Part shown: piece after piece, positions 7,255 through 15,481 of the stretch | Numbering within the stretch: the stretch's first letter is position 1 | Layout of the letters: every line of letters begins with the position of its first letter | NCBI RefSeq assembly: GCF_900107965.1 | Contig: NZ_FNVU01000013.1 | Span: forward strand, 1-64,000 | Source of the DNA: Actinacidiphila yanglinensis | Lineage (GTDB): Bacteria > Actinomycetota > Actinomycetes > Streptomycetales > Streptomycetaceae | Length of the DNA: 64,000 nt | Direction of reading: 5' to 3' | The notes under the pieces: generated by a model | What the model was told of the DNA's origin: nothing | What the model saw: the letters and a program-made list of their open reading frames with translations, nothing else | Databases searched by the model: none | Program-made: the position numbers and the translations under genes

Positions 7255-8391
7255 TCAGGACAGGGCGGTACGCAGGGCGGAGACGCGCTGGACCGCCGCG
7301 TCGAACGCGGCGGAGGGGAGCTGGCCGCTGGTGTACGCGTCCGCCAGCGCCTGCGCGGCGGCGTCACCCTGGGAGGTGGCGCGGGCCGAGCACAGCAGCA
7401 GGTCCATGCCGGCGCCGGCGGCGAGGACGGCCCGCTGGGCGGTGCTGTAGGAGGAGCTGATCGCCCCGGCCTCCAGGGCGTCGGTGACCGTCACCCCGGT
7501 GAAGCCGAGCCGCCCGCGCAGCTCCTGCTGCACCACGGTCGAGGACAGGCCCGCCGGGTGGGAGGCGTCGAGGGCGGTGTAGACCGCCCAGGACACCATC
7601 ACCAGCCGCACACCCGCGGCAATCGCGGCCTGGTAGGGCGCCTCGTCCACGCTGCGCAGCTTCGACAGGCTCTGGGTGAGGGTGACCGGGCCCTCGTCGG
7701 TGTTCTGGGAGGCGGTCGCGGCGCCGAGGCCCGGGAAGTGCTTGGCGGTGGCGGCGACCCCGGTGCCCTGCTGGGCGGTGATGAAGGCGGAGCCGAGGCT
7801 GGAGACGGTGGTCGCGCTGTTGCTGAAGGAGCGCTGGTACTCGTCGATGAAGTTGCCCGCGGTGTAGTACACGTCCAGGACCGGGGCGAGGTTGACGTTC
7901 ATGCCCACGCCGGCGAGGTTCTGGCCGGCGCCGGTGCCCGCCTGGGTGGCGGCGGTCAGGGGTTGCGAGGACGCGCCGACCTGCTTCTCGGACTGGGTCG
8001 GCGCGCCGGGCAACCGCCGTACCTCGCCGCCCTCCTGATCGGTCATCAGCAGCAGCGGTGACTTGACCGGGCTGGACGCGTTGGCGGCCACCAGCTGGTC
8101 GACCACCGAGGCGATCTGGCTCTCGCTGGAGATGTTCTCGCCGAAGAAGATGACCCCGGCCGCCTCGCCTGCGCTGATGGTCGCCAGCAGGCCCGACGGC
8201 ACGGTCAGCCCGGGATAGGAGTAGATGACCCGCTGGCCCGCGGTCTGACGGGCCGTCAGCGCGGCAGGAGCGCGGCGGGTCCGCGCCGCGGCCGAGGCGC
8301 GGCCGGCGGTGGCGGATGCCGCGGCCACGGCCGCGCCCGCGGCGGTCAGGAGGGTACGGCGGCGGACCGGGAGACTGCGAGGTGCGTCCAT
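7255..8391 (-). CDS. Tat-exported glycoside hydrolase family 3 protein (NagZ-like)
   Basis: A 378-residue protein with a twin-arginine signal (VRRRTLLTAAG, residues 9-19) and a GH3 N-terminal TIM barrel. TDQEGGEVRRLPG and KHFPGLG mark the family; the probable nucleophile Asp lies in VTVTDALEAGA. In NagZ beta-N-acetylglucosaminidases the loop after KHFPGHG carries the Asp/His acid-base pair (DSH); here it reads GAATASQNTDEGPV, without that His. Activity may therefore differ from classical NagZ, although the Lys-His and nucleophile regions are intact. Start 8391 has AAAAGG upstream; an in-frame ATG at 8439 would add 16 residues before the Tat motif. Confidence 0.9.
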   Translation of the reverse strand: MDAPRSLPVRRRTLLTAAGAAVAAASATAGRASAAARTRRAPAALTARQTAGQRVIYSYPGLTVPSGLLATISAGEAAGVIFFGENISSESQIASVVDQLVAANASSPVKSPLLLMTDQEGGEVRRLPGAPTQSEKQVGASSQPLTAATQAGTGAGQNLAGVGMNVNLAPVLDVYYTAGNFIDEYQRSFSNSATTVSSLGSAFITAQQGTGVAATAKHFPGLGAATASQNTDEGPVTLTQSLSKLRSVDEAPYQAAIAAGVRLVMVSWAVYTALDASHPAGLSSTVVQQELRGRLGFTGVTVTDALEAGAISSSYSTAQRAVLAAGAGMDLLLCSARATSQGDAAAQALADAYTSGQLPSAAFDAAVQRVSALRTALS

Positions 8392-9107
8392 GGGGGCCTT
8401 TTCCCGTGCGTGAAGGGGTGGAGGTGTTGCCGCGTCCATGACACAAGTGCGACGGTACGCCCCCGCCGCGTCGGCGCGGAAGACGCGCCCGGCACCGCCA
8501 ATGGCCTACGCCACAGGCGGAATGCCGGAGCTGCGGCAACGCGGCCGAGCACGGCGAAACCTTCACCGCAACCGGAACCGGCCGGCGCCCGCCCCGGGCG
8601 GAACCGGCGCGCGGCGGGCCGCGTTGACGCCGCCCGGCGCCGCCCGATGGCGTTCGGCCGGGAGCCGGGCGTCGCCGTCCTCCGCCCACCTGGGCAGGAA
8701 CCGGCGCTACGCCGCAGGCTTGCTGACGGTCGGTCGGCCTCTCGTGCGGCGGCCCCGCGCCGGGTGCGACCGCGCGGTCGCGAGCGCCGGCGCCGTACAC
8801 CCGCCATGCCCTCCACCGAACGGGAGAATTCACGTCGTAGCCGGCAATGAGCCGTCAGGAGAGCGGTAATGTTGGCGATGCACCGACAAATATTCCGCCG
8901 CGCGGGTCATAATGTGGCGGGGCTCGCCACCTGGGGCGCGCCCTGGTTCCCGCTGCCCACCTGACGCGTCGACTCCGCGACGGGCGCGCGCAGTTCGGGG
9001 CCGCACTCCCCGCGAGGCGCAGCACCGTACCGTTCCCGCAGCACAGGCCGCGACGGCCGGGCCGCCCCGTGCCCGGCGCGCCGGCGGCAGGCCCGGCCGG
9101 AGGACCC
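8392..9107. other. Long divergent intergenic region
   Basis: About 716 bp between two divergent exported-protein genes. I find no convincing ORF; open frames here are low-complexity Arg/Pro/Ala-rich readings. The last 60 bp before 8914 are less GC-rich and contain CATAAT (8908-8913), a possible -10 box for the 9108 gene, but no clear -35 box or operator. Confidence 0.5.
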
Positions 9108-12100
9108 ATGGCTCAGCTCTTCACCCGTCCACGACGTCCCCGGCGCCCGTCCCGGGCCCCGGCCGCGCTCCTCGCGACCGTCGTGTGCGCCGCGCTGCTG
9201 GCCGCCGCCGGCCCGCCCGCGGCCGCCGCGCCCGCCGCGCCGGCGAGGGGCTCGGCGTCCTGGCTGCCGCCCACGCCCGACCAGTGGCCGCTGGTCGTGG
9301 ACGAGAAGACGACCGCGCCGCGCACCCTCACCCAGGGCGTCAGCAACTACTCCGACACCCTGCAGACCGTCGGCGGCGCGCAGCGCGCGCAGGTCCTCGA
9401 CGTGTCGCTGGCGGACCCCAACGTCCGCCTCGGCGTGGTGGAGTCGCACGACCGCCTCACCGACCCCGCGGACGAGGTGCCCTCCTCGATGGCGCAGCGC
9501 ACCGGCGCGGTCGCGGGTGTCAACGGCGACTTCTTCGAGATCAACACCAGCGGCCGCCCCGAGGGCATGGTGGTACGCGACGGGAAGCTGCTCAAGAGCC
9601 CCGAGCCGAGCCGCGACGCGGACCTGTGGGTGCACCACGACGGCACCATCGGCATCGGCACCGAGACCTGGACCGGCACCCTGACCGACCGTACGAACGC
9701 CGCGTCCACCCCGCTGACCGGGGTCAACGCGGTGGACGACCTCGGCGCGGGCGCGCTGCTGCGGGTCACTTCCGACCTCGGCCCGACCTCGATCGCGGCG
9801 GCCACGGTGGTGACCGGCCACCTGGGCGCCGACGGCGCCACGCTGACCGTGGACTCCGTCGCCACCGGCGTCACCGACCTGCCCCAACTCGGCAGCGGCC
9901 AGGAGGACCTGGTCGGCTCGGCGGCCTACGGCGACTGGCTGGCCGCACACCTGCACGCCGGCGACGAGGTGTCCACGACCGGCAGCCTGGGCCCGGACAC
10001 CGACGTCGTCCAGGCGCTCAGCGGCGGCGCGATCCTGGTCAAGGACGGGCAGCGCGCCGTGCCGCTCCAGGGCGGCGGCGACAACAACATCGACAATCCC
10101 GTGACCGCGGTCGGCGTCACCAAGGACGGCAAGCAGGCGATCTTCGCGGCGTTCGACGGCCACCAGGCCGAGGGTGTCGCGCAGGGGCTGACCCGGCCGC
10201 AGCTCGCGGGCTGGCTGATGCAGCACGGCGCGTACCAGGCGATCCTCTTCGACGGCGGCGGCTCGACCCAGATGGTGGGCCGGCTGCCGGGCCGGAGCCA
10301 GGCGTCGGTGCTGAACACGCCCTCGGACGGGCACGAACGGCCGGTCGCCAACGGCCTGTTCCTCTACAGCCGGGAGGCGGCGCCCGCTGCCGCGACCCGG
10401 GCGGTCGTGAACGGCGGCAAGCCGGTGACGGCGCTGGCCGGCACCTCGGTGGACGTCCCCGCCTACGCCCTGGACCGCCGAGACAACCCGGCGGCCGACC
10501 CGGTCGCGCTGACCGTCAGCCCGCCCGGGTCGGCCACGGTGCACGGCACCACGCTGACCCTCGCCGGCCGGCCCGGCCGCGGCACCCTGCACATCAGGGC
10601 CGGGCACGCCTCCTCCAGCGTCCCGCTGTCGGTGGTGGCCGGCCTGCGGACGCTCGCCGTGACACCGTCCCAGGCCGACCTCGGCAACGGCGCGACCCAG
10701 GCACTGTCGTTCACGGCGACGGCCGCGGGCGGCGCCGCGGTGAGCCTGCCGCCCTCGGCCGTGCACTGGTCGGTGGACCACCCGGAACTGGGCGCGGTGG
10801 ACGCCGGCGGCACCTTCACGGCGGCGGCCACCGGCACCGGCATGGTCACCGTGACGGCCACGGCGGGCGGCGCGAAGGCCACCGTGTCCCTCGCGGTCGG
10901 GTCGACCACGGTCCCGGTGGACCCGCTCACCGACCTGTCGAAGTGGTCCGTCACCAGCGACTACATGAACGTCTACCCGCGCAAGGTGCCCAGCCCCGGC
11001 CCGCACTCCACCACCAACGGCAGCATCGCCCTGGACACGTCGACCAGCGCCCGACCGGGCGACGGCGGTTCGATGGACGTGCACTACACCTACCCGAACA
11101 AGACCGGCACCTACGACCTGAGCGTCTACCTCAACGACCCGCAGAGCGAGCAGGTCCCGCTGCTGGGCGGCGACCAGGCCCCGATCGGCCTCGGGGTGTG
11201 GGTGAAGGGCAACGCCGACCTGGCCTCGCGGCCCGGCGACGGGCTCGCGCCGGGCATCGTGACCCTCAACGTCGGTATCTGGCAGGCCAGCAACCAGCCG
11301 ACCAGCTTCTACCCGACCGGGATCACCTTCGACGGCTGGCAGTACGTCGTCGCCAAGCTGCCGACGGGCCTGCAGTACCCGCTGCGCATCAACTACCTGG
11401 GCCTGGTGACCATCAAGCCCGGCCCGGATCTCACCGGCGACGTCCACCTCGCCGACCTGGAGGCGCTGTACTCGCCGCGCCCGCCGAAGCCGGCGACGTA
11501 CACCGCGATCCCGAAGAACCCGTCGTGGCTGCAGTTCACCGACACCTCGTCCTTCCGGCCGGGCGGCACCACCGTCGCCGCGTTCGACGACGCGCACACC
11601 ACCGCTGCCACCCCCGGGGCGACCGGAACGGTGGCGCTGAAGTCGCTGCCGGGCGTCTTCGGTTCGCTGCCCGCCGCCGCCCGCCCGCAGCAGGTGCAGG
11701 CGCTCGGCGACATGTCCGACAACGGCACGACGGGCGACCTCACGAACCTGCGCACCCTGATGGACGGCCTCGGCGTGCCCTACCGGGACGCGGTCGGCAA
11801 CCACGAGATCACTCAGGGCGCCGCCCCGGAGAACGGCGACTTCACGAGCGTCTTCGGCGCGACGCACTACGCGTACGACGCGGGCGCGGCGCGGCTGATC
11901 GTGACCGACAGCGGGCACATCGGCATCACCGCGTCGGACCCCTTCCAGGTGCCGGACGAGGGCGAGTCGCAGTACCTGTGGCTGGCCCGGCAACTGAGCG
12001 CGAACACCCAGCGGGTGGCGATCGTGGTCACCCACACACCGGCCTACGACCCGCACCCGCGCGCGGACAGCCAGTTCACCGACCGGTGGGAGGCGCAGAT

Positions 12101-12638
12101 GTACGAGGCGCTGGTGCAGCGGTACCAGCGCACCCACCCCGGCGTGCACGTGCTCATGATGTTCGGGCACGCGCGCGGCTTCGCCGAGGACCTGCGCGAG
12201 CCGGACGGCACCGACGACGCGGGCGGCATCCCGAACTTCGTGGTCGCCGACCTGGGCACCCCGCCGTACGCGACCCCGGACCAGGGCGGGTTCTTCAACT
12301 ACGGGCTGTTCCACATCCTGCCCGACGGCACGGTGCAGTTCGCGGTGCAGCCGCTGCTCGCCTCGGTCGCGGTGACCGCGCCCGCGCCGTCCCTGGCGCG
12401 CGGCGGGAAGGAGCAGTTGACGGCGACCGGCACGTCGATCGCCGGTGACGACCTGACGGCGCTCCAGGTGCCGGTGCAGGACCCGGTGTCCCGCCACTGG
12501 ACCAGCTCCGATCCGCGGGTCGCCACGGTGGACGCCGCCTCGGGCACCGTGACCGCGCACCAGCCGGGCACGGCACGGATCAGCGTGACGGCGGGCGGGG
12601 TGACGGGGACGGCGACCGTCACGGTGACGGCCGGCTGA
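9108..12638 (+). CDS. Large secreted phosphodiester glycosidase with metallophosphoesterase domain
   Basis: A 1176-residue exported protein. A signal peptide (Arg-rich start, then a hydrophobic Ala/Leu stretch to about residue 45) precedes a NAGPA-type phosphodiester glycosidase domain (about 80-420; GVNGDFFEIN, DGGGSTQMVG). Next come Ig-like segments (about 430-620) and a carbohydrate-binding-like beta region (about 620-820). A calcineurin-like phosphoesterase domain follows (about 850-1080; GDMSDNG, DAVGNHEI, VVTHTPAYDPHP, FGHARGF), then a Big2-like C-terminus. It plausibly removes phospho-sugar decorations from wall teichoic acid or exopolysaccharide. ATG 9108 has GGAGGA upstream; a GTG at 9069 would add 13 residues. 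Confidence 0.88.
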   Translation: MAQLFTRPRRPRRPSRAPAALLATVVCAALLAAAGPPAAAAPAAPARGSASWLPPTPDQWPLVVDEKTTAPRTLTQGVSNYSDTLQTVGGAQRAQVLDVSLADPNVRLGVVESHDRLTDPADEVPSSMAQRTGAVAGVNGDFFEINTSGRPEGMVVRDGKLLKSPEPSRDADLWVHHDGTIGIGTETWTGTLTDRTNAASTPLTGVNAVDDLGAGALLRVTSDLGPTSIAAATVVTGHLGADGATLTVDSVATGVTDLPQLGSGQEDLVGSAAYGDWLAAHLHAGDEVSTTGSLGPDTDVVQALSGGAILVKDGQRAVPLQGGGDNNIDNPVTAVGVTKDGKQAIFAAFDGHQAEGVAQGLTRPQLAGWLMQHGAYQAILFDGGGSTQMVGRLPGRSQASVLNTPSDGHERPVANGLFLYSREAAPAAATRAVVNGGKPVTALAGTSVDVPAYALDRRDNPAADPVALTVSPPGSATVHGTTLTLAGRPGRGTLHIRAGHASSSVPLSVVAGLRTLAVTPSQADLGNGATQALSFTATAAGGAAVSLPPSAVHWSVDHPELGAVDAGGTFTAAATGTGMVTVTATAGGAKATVSLAVGSTTVPVDPLTDLSKWSVTSDYMNVYPRKVPSPGPHSTTNGSIALDTSTSARPGDGGSMDVHYTYPNKTGTYDLSVYLNDPQSEQVPLLGGDQAPIGLGVWVKGNADLASRPGDGLAPGIVTLNVGIWQASNQPTSFYPTGITFDGWQYVVAKLPTGLQYPLRINYLGLVTIKPGPDLTGDVHLADLEALYSPRPPKPATYTAIPKNPSWLQFTDTSSFRPGGTTVAAFDDAHTTAATPGATGTVALKSLPGVFGSLPAAARPQQVQALGDMSDNGTTGDLTNLRTLMDGLGVPYRDAVGNHEITQGAAPENGDFTSVFGATHYAYDAGAARLIVTDSGHIGITASDPFQVPDEGESQYLWLARQLSANTQRVAIVVTHTPAYDPHPRADSQFTDRWEAQMYEALVQRYQRTHPGVHVLMMFGHARGFAEDLREPDGTDDAGGIPNFVVADLGTPPYATPDQGGFFNYGLFHILPDGTVQFAVQPLLASVAVTAPAPSLARGGKEQLTATGTSIAGDDLTALQVPVQDPVSRHWTSSDPRVATVDAASGTVTAHQPGTARISVTAGGVTGTATVTVTAG

Positions 12639-12668
12639 GCCGGCGGTCCGGCCGGACCGCACGCGCGC

Positions 12669-12714
12669 AGGGCCCGTCCCGCACCCCTCGACCAGGGGCG
12701 CGGGGCGGGCCCTG
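12669..12714. terminator. Bidirectional terminator hairpin
   Basis: CAGGGCCCG (12669-12677) pairs with CGGGCCCTG (12706-12714). The stem continues inward with CCCCT and AGGGG flanking a short loop. It lies between two convergent genes. Confidence 0.8.
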
Positions 12715-12722
12715 ACGTCGCG

Positions 12723-13775
12723 TCAGGTGCTCTCGCCCGCAGGCGCGTCCGCAGCGGCGCTTCCCCGGGCGGTCCCCGGCGCGCCGACCGAGCCGCGCGG
12801 CTGGGCGACCGGCGCCAGCACGCGCCGCCGGCTGCGCTTCCCGGCGGTGATCGCCTTGACCGTCCGCTCGACCACCAGGTCCACCAGCAGGTCCACCGGC
12901 CAGCGGTAGGTGGACAGCGGCGGCGTCAGCAGCCGCGACAGCGGGTGGTCGTCGTAGCCGACCACGGAGATGTCGTCGGGGACCTCCAGGCCCGACTCGC
13001 GGGCGCCGGCGTACACCCCGTAGGCCATGGAGTCGGCCATGCACAGGAACGCGGTCGGCGGGTCCTGGCCGGCGAGGACGCCGCGCGCGACGGCGGCGGC
13101 GCCGTCCAGGTCGTGCGGCGAGCGGTGCAGCGTGACGTGCAGGCCGAGCCGGCGGGCCACCTGGCCGGCAACCGTCTCGGCCGGGCGGTCCGGCGTGGTC
13201 AGCCCGCCCGGGGTCATCACCGCGATCCGGCGGTGGCCGGCGGCGACCAGCACGTGCAGCGCGTCGGTGATGCCCGCCTCGTTGTCGAAGACGACCTCGG
13301 CGTGGGCGGCACCGCCGGACAGCCCGTCGCCGATCGAGATCAGTACCGTCCGCTCGGCGACCTCGGACCAGTGCGCGGCGCCCGGGTCGACCGGCAGCAC
13401 GATCAGCGCGTCCACCCGCTGGTCGGCGAGTTGCGAGGCGAGCGTGGCCTCCAGCGCCGGATCGTTGGAGGCGTCGACGATCAGGGCGTGCCGGCCGTCG
13501 CCGAGCAGCCGGCGGCCGAGGGCCGCGGCCGTGGCCTGCTGCCACACGTCGGTGAGGGAGCGGCACAGCACGCCGATGTAGCCGGTACGGCCGGAGGCGA
13601 GGGCGCGCGCGATCGGGTCGGCCTGGTATCCCAGCCGCTCGGCCGCCTCGCGCACGCGCTGCTGGGTCTCCGGCGGCACCTGCATCCCGCGCAGCGCGTA
13701 GGACACCGTGGCGGTGGAGAGCCCGGTCTCCTCGGCGAGATCGCGCTGGGTGACCCTCGGCGGACGTTGCGGCAC
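12723..13775 (-). CDS. LacI-family transcriptional repressor
   Basis: A 350-residue regulator: N-terminal LacI helix-turn-helix (VTQRDLAEETGLSTATVSYAL), hinge-helix region (ARALASGRTGYIG), and a periplasmic-binding-protein-like effector domain (DISVVGYDDHPLSRLLTPPL near the end). GTG 13775 is chosen because TACACT (13787-13782) lies exactly 6 nt upstream, the leaderless-promoter arrangement. It is divergent from the amidohydrolase/cysteine-dioxygenase pair; the tandem AAGCGCTT operators between them suggest it represses that pair and perhaps itself. The effector is unknown; the family usually senses sugars or their derivatives. Confidence 0.93.
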   Translation of the reverse strand: MPQRPPRVTQRDLAEETGLSTATVSYALRGMQVPPETQQRVREAAERLGYQADPIARALASGRTGYIGVLCRSLTDVWQQATAAALGRRLLGDGRHALIVDASNDPALEATLASQLADQRVDALIVLPVDPGAAHWSEVAERTVLISIGDGLSGGAAHAEVVFDNEAGITDALHVLVAAGHRRIAVMTPGGLTTPDRPAETVAGQVARRLGLHVTLHRSPHDLDGAAAVARGVLAGQDPPTAFLCMADSMAYGVYAGARESGLEVPDDISVVGYDDHPLSRLLTPPLSTYRWPVDLLVDLVVERTVKAITAGKRSRRRVLAPVAQPRGSVGAPGTARGSAAADAPAGEST

Positions 13776-13781
13776 GCGGCC

Positions 13782-13787
13782 AGTGTA
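13782..13787 (-). promoter_or_regulatory. -10 box of leaderless lacI promoter
   Basis: TACACT on the minus strand is separated from GTG 13775 by the 6 nt ggccgc, so the predicted start of transcription is the start codon itself. Confidence 0.55.
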
Positions 13788-13797
13788 GGGGGCGCCC

Positions 13798-13827
13798 TTG
13801 ACGAGGGCCGGCGTTAAGCGCTTCACT
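13798..13827 (+). promoter_or_regulatory. Possible promoter of the amidohydrolase operon
   Basis: TTGACG (13798-13803), an 18-nt spacer, then TTCACT (13822-13827). The -10 is imperfect, but it sits inside the tandem LacI operators, where a repressor would block polymerase. Confidence 0.35.
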
Positions 13828-13847
13828 GAAGCGCTTAACTGAAGCGC
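13814..13847. promoter_or_regulatory. Tandem LacI-type operators
   Basis: TTAAGCGCTTCA (13814-13825) and its exact inverted copy TGAAGCGCTTAA (13827-13838) form a perfect 25-bp palindrome around C13826. Each half itself contains the CG-centred LacI core AAGCGCTT, so this is two operators with centres 13 bp apart. A third partial copy TGAAGCGC follows at 13840-13847. The site lies between the divergent LacI gene and the operon starting at 13869. Confidence 0.8.
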
Positions 13848-13868
13848 ATCAGTGGACGTGAGGAGGGT

Positions 13869-14825
13869 ATGTCCGACTCCGGCCCCACCACCCCCGCCGC
13901 CGCCACGGATGTCCATCAGCACCTGTGGCCCCCCGCTCTCGTCGAACGGCTGCGCGGCCGCCGCCACCCCCCGCGGCTCGACGGCTGGACGCTCCACCTG
14001 GCCGGCGAACCACCGTACGAGGTACGGCCCGAGGACCACGACCCGCGGCTGCGGGCAGGTCTCGACCCGGACGTCCGCCGGATCGCGCTGTCCCTGTCCA
14101 GCCCGCTGGGCATCGAGTTGCTGCCGCCGGATGAGGCGGAGCCGCTGCTGGCCGCCTGGCACACGGGCCTCCTCGCCCTGCCGGACCCGTTCGTGGGATG
14201 GGCGTCGCTCCAACTGACCGCGCCCGAGCCGGAGTCGCTGGCGAAGCTGCTCGCATCGGCGGCGCCCGGCGCGGAATCCGGCGCCGCGCCGGCCCGACGC
14301 CTGATCGGGCTCCAGGTGCCGGCGGTCGCGATGGCCACGCCGCACGCGCTGGAACGGCTCGCGCCGGTGCTCGCGGTGGCGGAGGCGGCGGGCAGGCCCG
14401 TGCTGGTGCATCCGGGACCCGAACCCCCGTGCGCGGAGCCGCTGCCCGCGTGGTGGCCCGCGGTCGTGGGCTACCCGGGCCAGCTCCAGGCCGCGTGGTG
14501 GGCCTGGCACACCGCCGGGCGCGCCCTGCTGCCGCGGCTGCGGATCTGCTTCGCGGCCGCCGCGGGGCTCGCCCCGGTGCACCACGAGCGGGCCGCCATG
14601 CGCGGCGGCGGGCCGCTGCGGCTGGACCCGGGCGTCTTCGTGGACACCTCCTCCTACGGCCGCCAGGCGCTGGACGCCGTGGTCCGGGTGCTGGGCATCG
14701 ACGCCCTGGTCCTGGGCAGCGACCGTCCGTACGCCACTCCCACTGACCCGCGGCTCGGCACGGCGGCACGCTTCGCCGTCCGCGTCGCCAATCCGCTGCA
14801 CCTCCTCGAAGGGATCCGCCCGTGA
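13869..14825 (+). CDS. Amidohydrolase-2 (ACMSD-like) family metal-dependent hydrolase
   Basis: A 318-residue TIM-barrel amidohydrolase. Expected metal ligands are DVHQH near residue 14-18, VLVHPGP near 178, an HHE around 240 and the Asp of VLGSDRP near 282. This subfamily decarboxylates or hydrolyses carboxylated rings, lactones and amides; the substrate cannot be read from sequence. It is the first gene of a two-gene operon: its stop overlaps the GTG of the cysteine-dioxygenase-like gene (GTGA). A LacI operator array lies 22-55 bp upstream. SD GAGGAGGG precedes the ATG. Confidence 0.85.
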   Translation: MSDSGPTTPAAATDVHQHLWPPALVERLRGRRHPPRLDGWTLHLAGEPPYEVRPEDHDPRLRAGLDPDVRRIALSLSSPLGIELLPPDEAEPLLAAWHTGLLALPDPFVGWASLQLTAPEPESLAKLLASAAPGAESGAAPARRLIGLQVPAVAMATPHALERLAPVLAVAEAAGRPVLVHPGPEPPCAEPLPAWWPAVVGYPGQLQAAWWAWHTAGRALLPRLRICFAAAAGLAPVHHERAAMRGGGPLRLDPGVFVDTSSYGRQALDAVVRVLGIDALVLGSDRPYATPTDPRLGTAARFAVRVANPLHLLEGIRP

Positions 14826-15412
14826 CCGCTCCGACGCCGTCCCTCCCGTCGCCCGAGGACCAGGACACCGCTCCGGTCCAGCGCGCCGAGCCCTGGCTCG
14901 GCGTGCGCGCCTCCGTCACCCTCGGCACGCTGCCCGGCCGCGACCTCGACCGGCGCGAACTGCTCGCGCTCGCCTCGTCCGTCGCCGCGGACCCCGCGCT
15001 GTGGCGCCGGCACGTGCTGTTCGCCGACGACCGGCGGCACTACGTCTCGCTGCACCGCGACGCCCATGTCGACGTGTGGGTGCTGTGCTGGACGCCGAGC
15101 AACGACACCGGCTGGCACGACCACGACATCTCCTCCGGCGCCGTCGCCGTGACCCAGGGCACCCTGGTCGAGCACAATCTCGCCGTCGGCATGCCGAGCC
15201 TGGCCACCCCGGTCCCGGCCAGCCAGGCGTACTCCTTCGGTCCCGACCACATCCACCGCCTCACCGGGCGGGACGCCGGGAGCGTCTCGATCCACGCGTA
15301 CTCCCCGCCGCTCTGGCGGATGGGCCAGTACACCGTCGGCCGCACCGGGATCCTGCGGCGCACCTCGGTGTCGTACGCCGACGAACTGCGGCCGCTGGAC
15401 GACATCGTGTGA
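14822..15412 (+). CDS. Cysteine dioxygenase type I family cupin
   Basis: A 196-residue cupin of the CDO family, which oxidises cysteine or related thiols to sulfinates with Fe(II). The iron site is visible: WHDHDISSG (two His, about residues 98-100) and the third His in GPDHIHRL (about 143). The start GTG overlaps the previous stop (GTGA), indicating translational coupling with the amidohydrolase. LacI-type control of a CDO-like enzyme is unusual; it may act on a thiol or 3-mercapto acid released in a sugar or amide pathway, which is inference. Confidence 0.86.
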   Translation: MTAPTPSLPSPEDQDTAPVQRAEPWLGVRASVTLGTLPGRDLDRRELLALASSVAADPALWRRHVLFADDRRHYVSLHRDAHVDVWVLCWTPSNDTGWHDHDISSGAVAVTQGTLVEHNLAVGMPSLATPVPASQAYSFGPDHIHRLTGRDAGSVSIHAYSPPLWRMGQYTVGRTGILRRTSVSYADELRPLDDIV

Positions 15413-15428
15413 GCCGTCCGGCGCGTAC

Positions 15429-15462
15429 GGGCCGGGCTGGGCGCGAACCGCGGGCCCGGCCC
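15429..15462. terminator. Bidirectional terminator hairpin
   Basis: GGGCCGGGC (15429-15437) pairs perfectly with GCCCGGCCC (15454-15462) across a 16-nt loop, between convergent genes. Confidence 0.7.
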
Positions 15463-15481
15463 GCACCTGCCGCAGCCCGGC

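Noticed and set aside
8410..8869. Two overlapping open frames in the GH3/phosphodiesterase gap
   Set aside because: Arg/Pro/Ala-rich, no Shine-Dalgarno, no recognisable motif, mutually overlapping.
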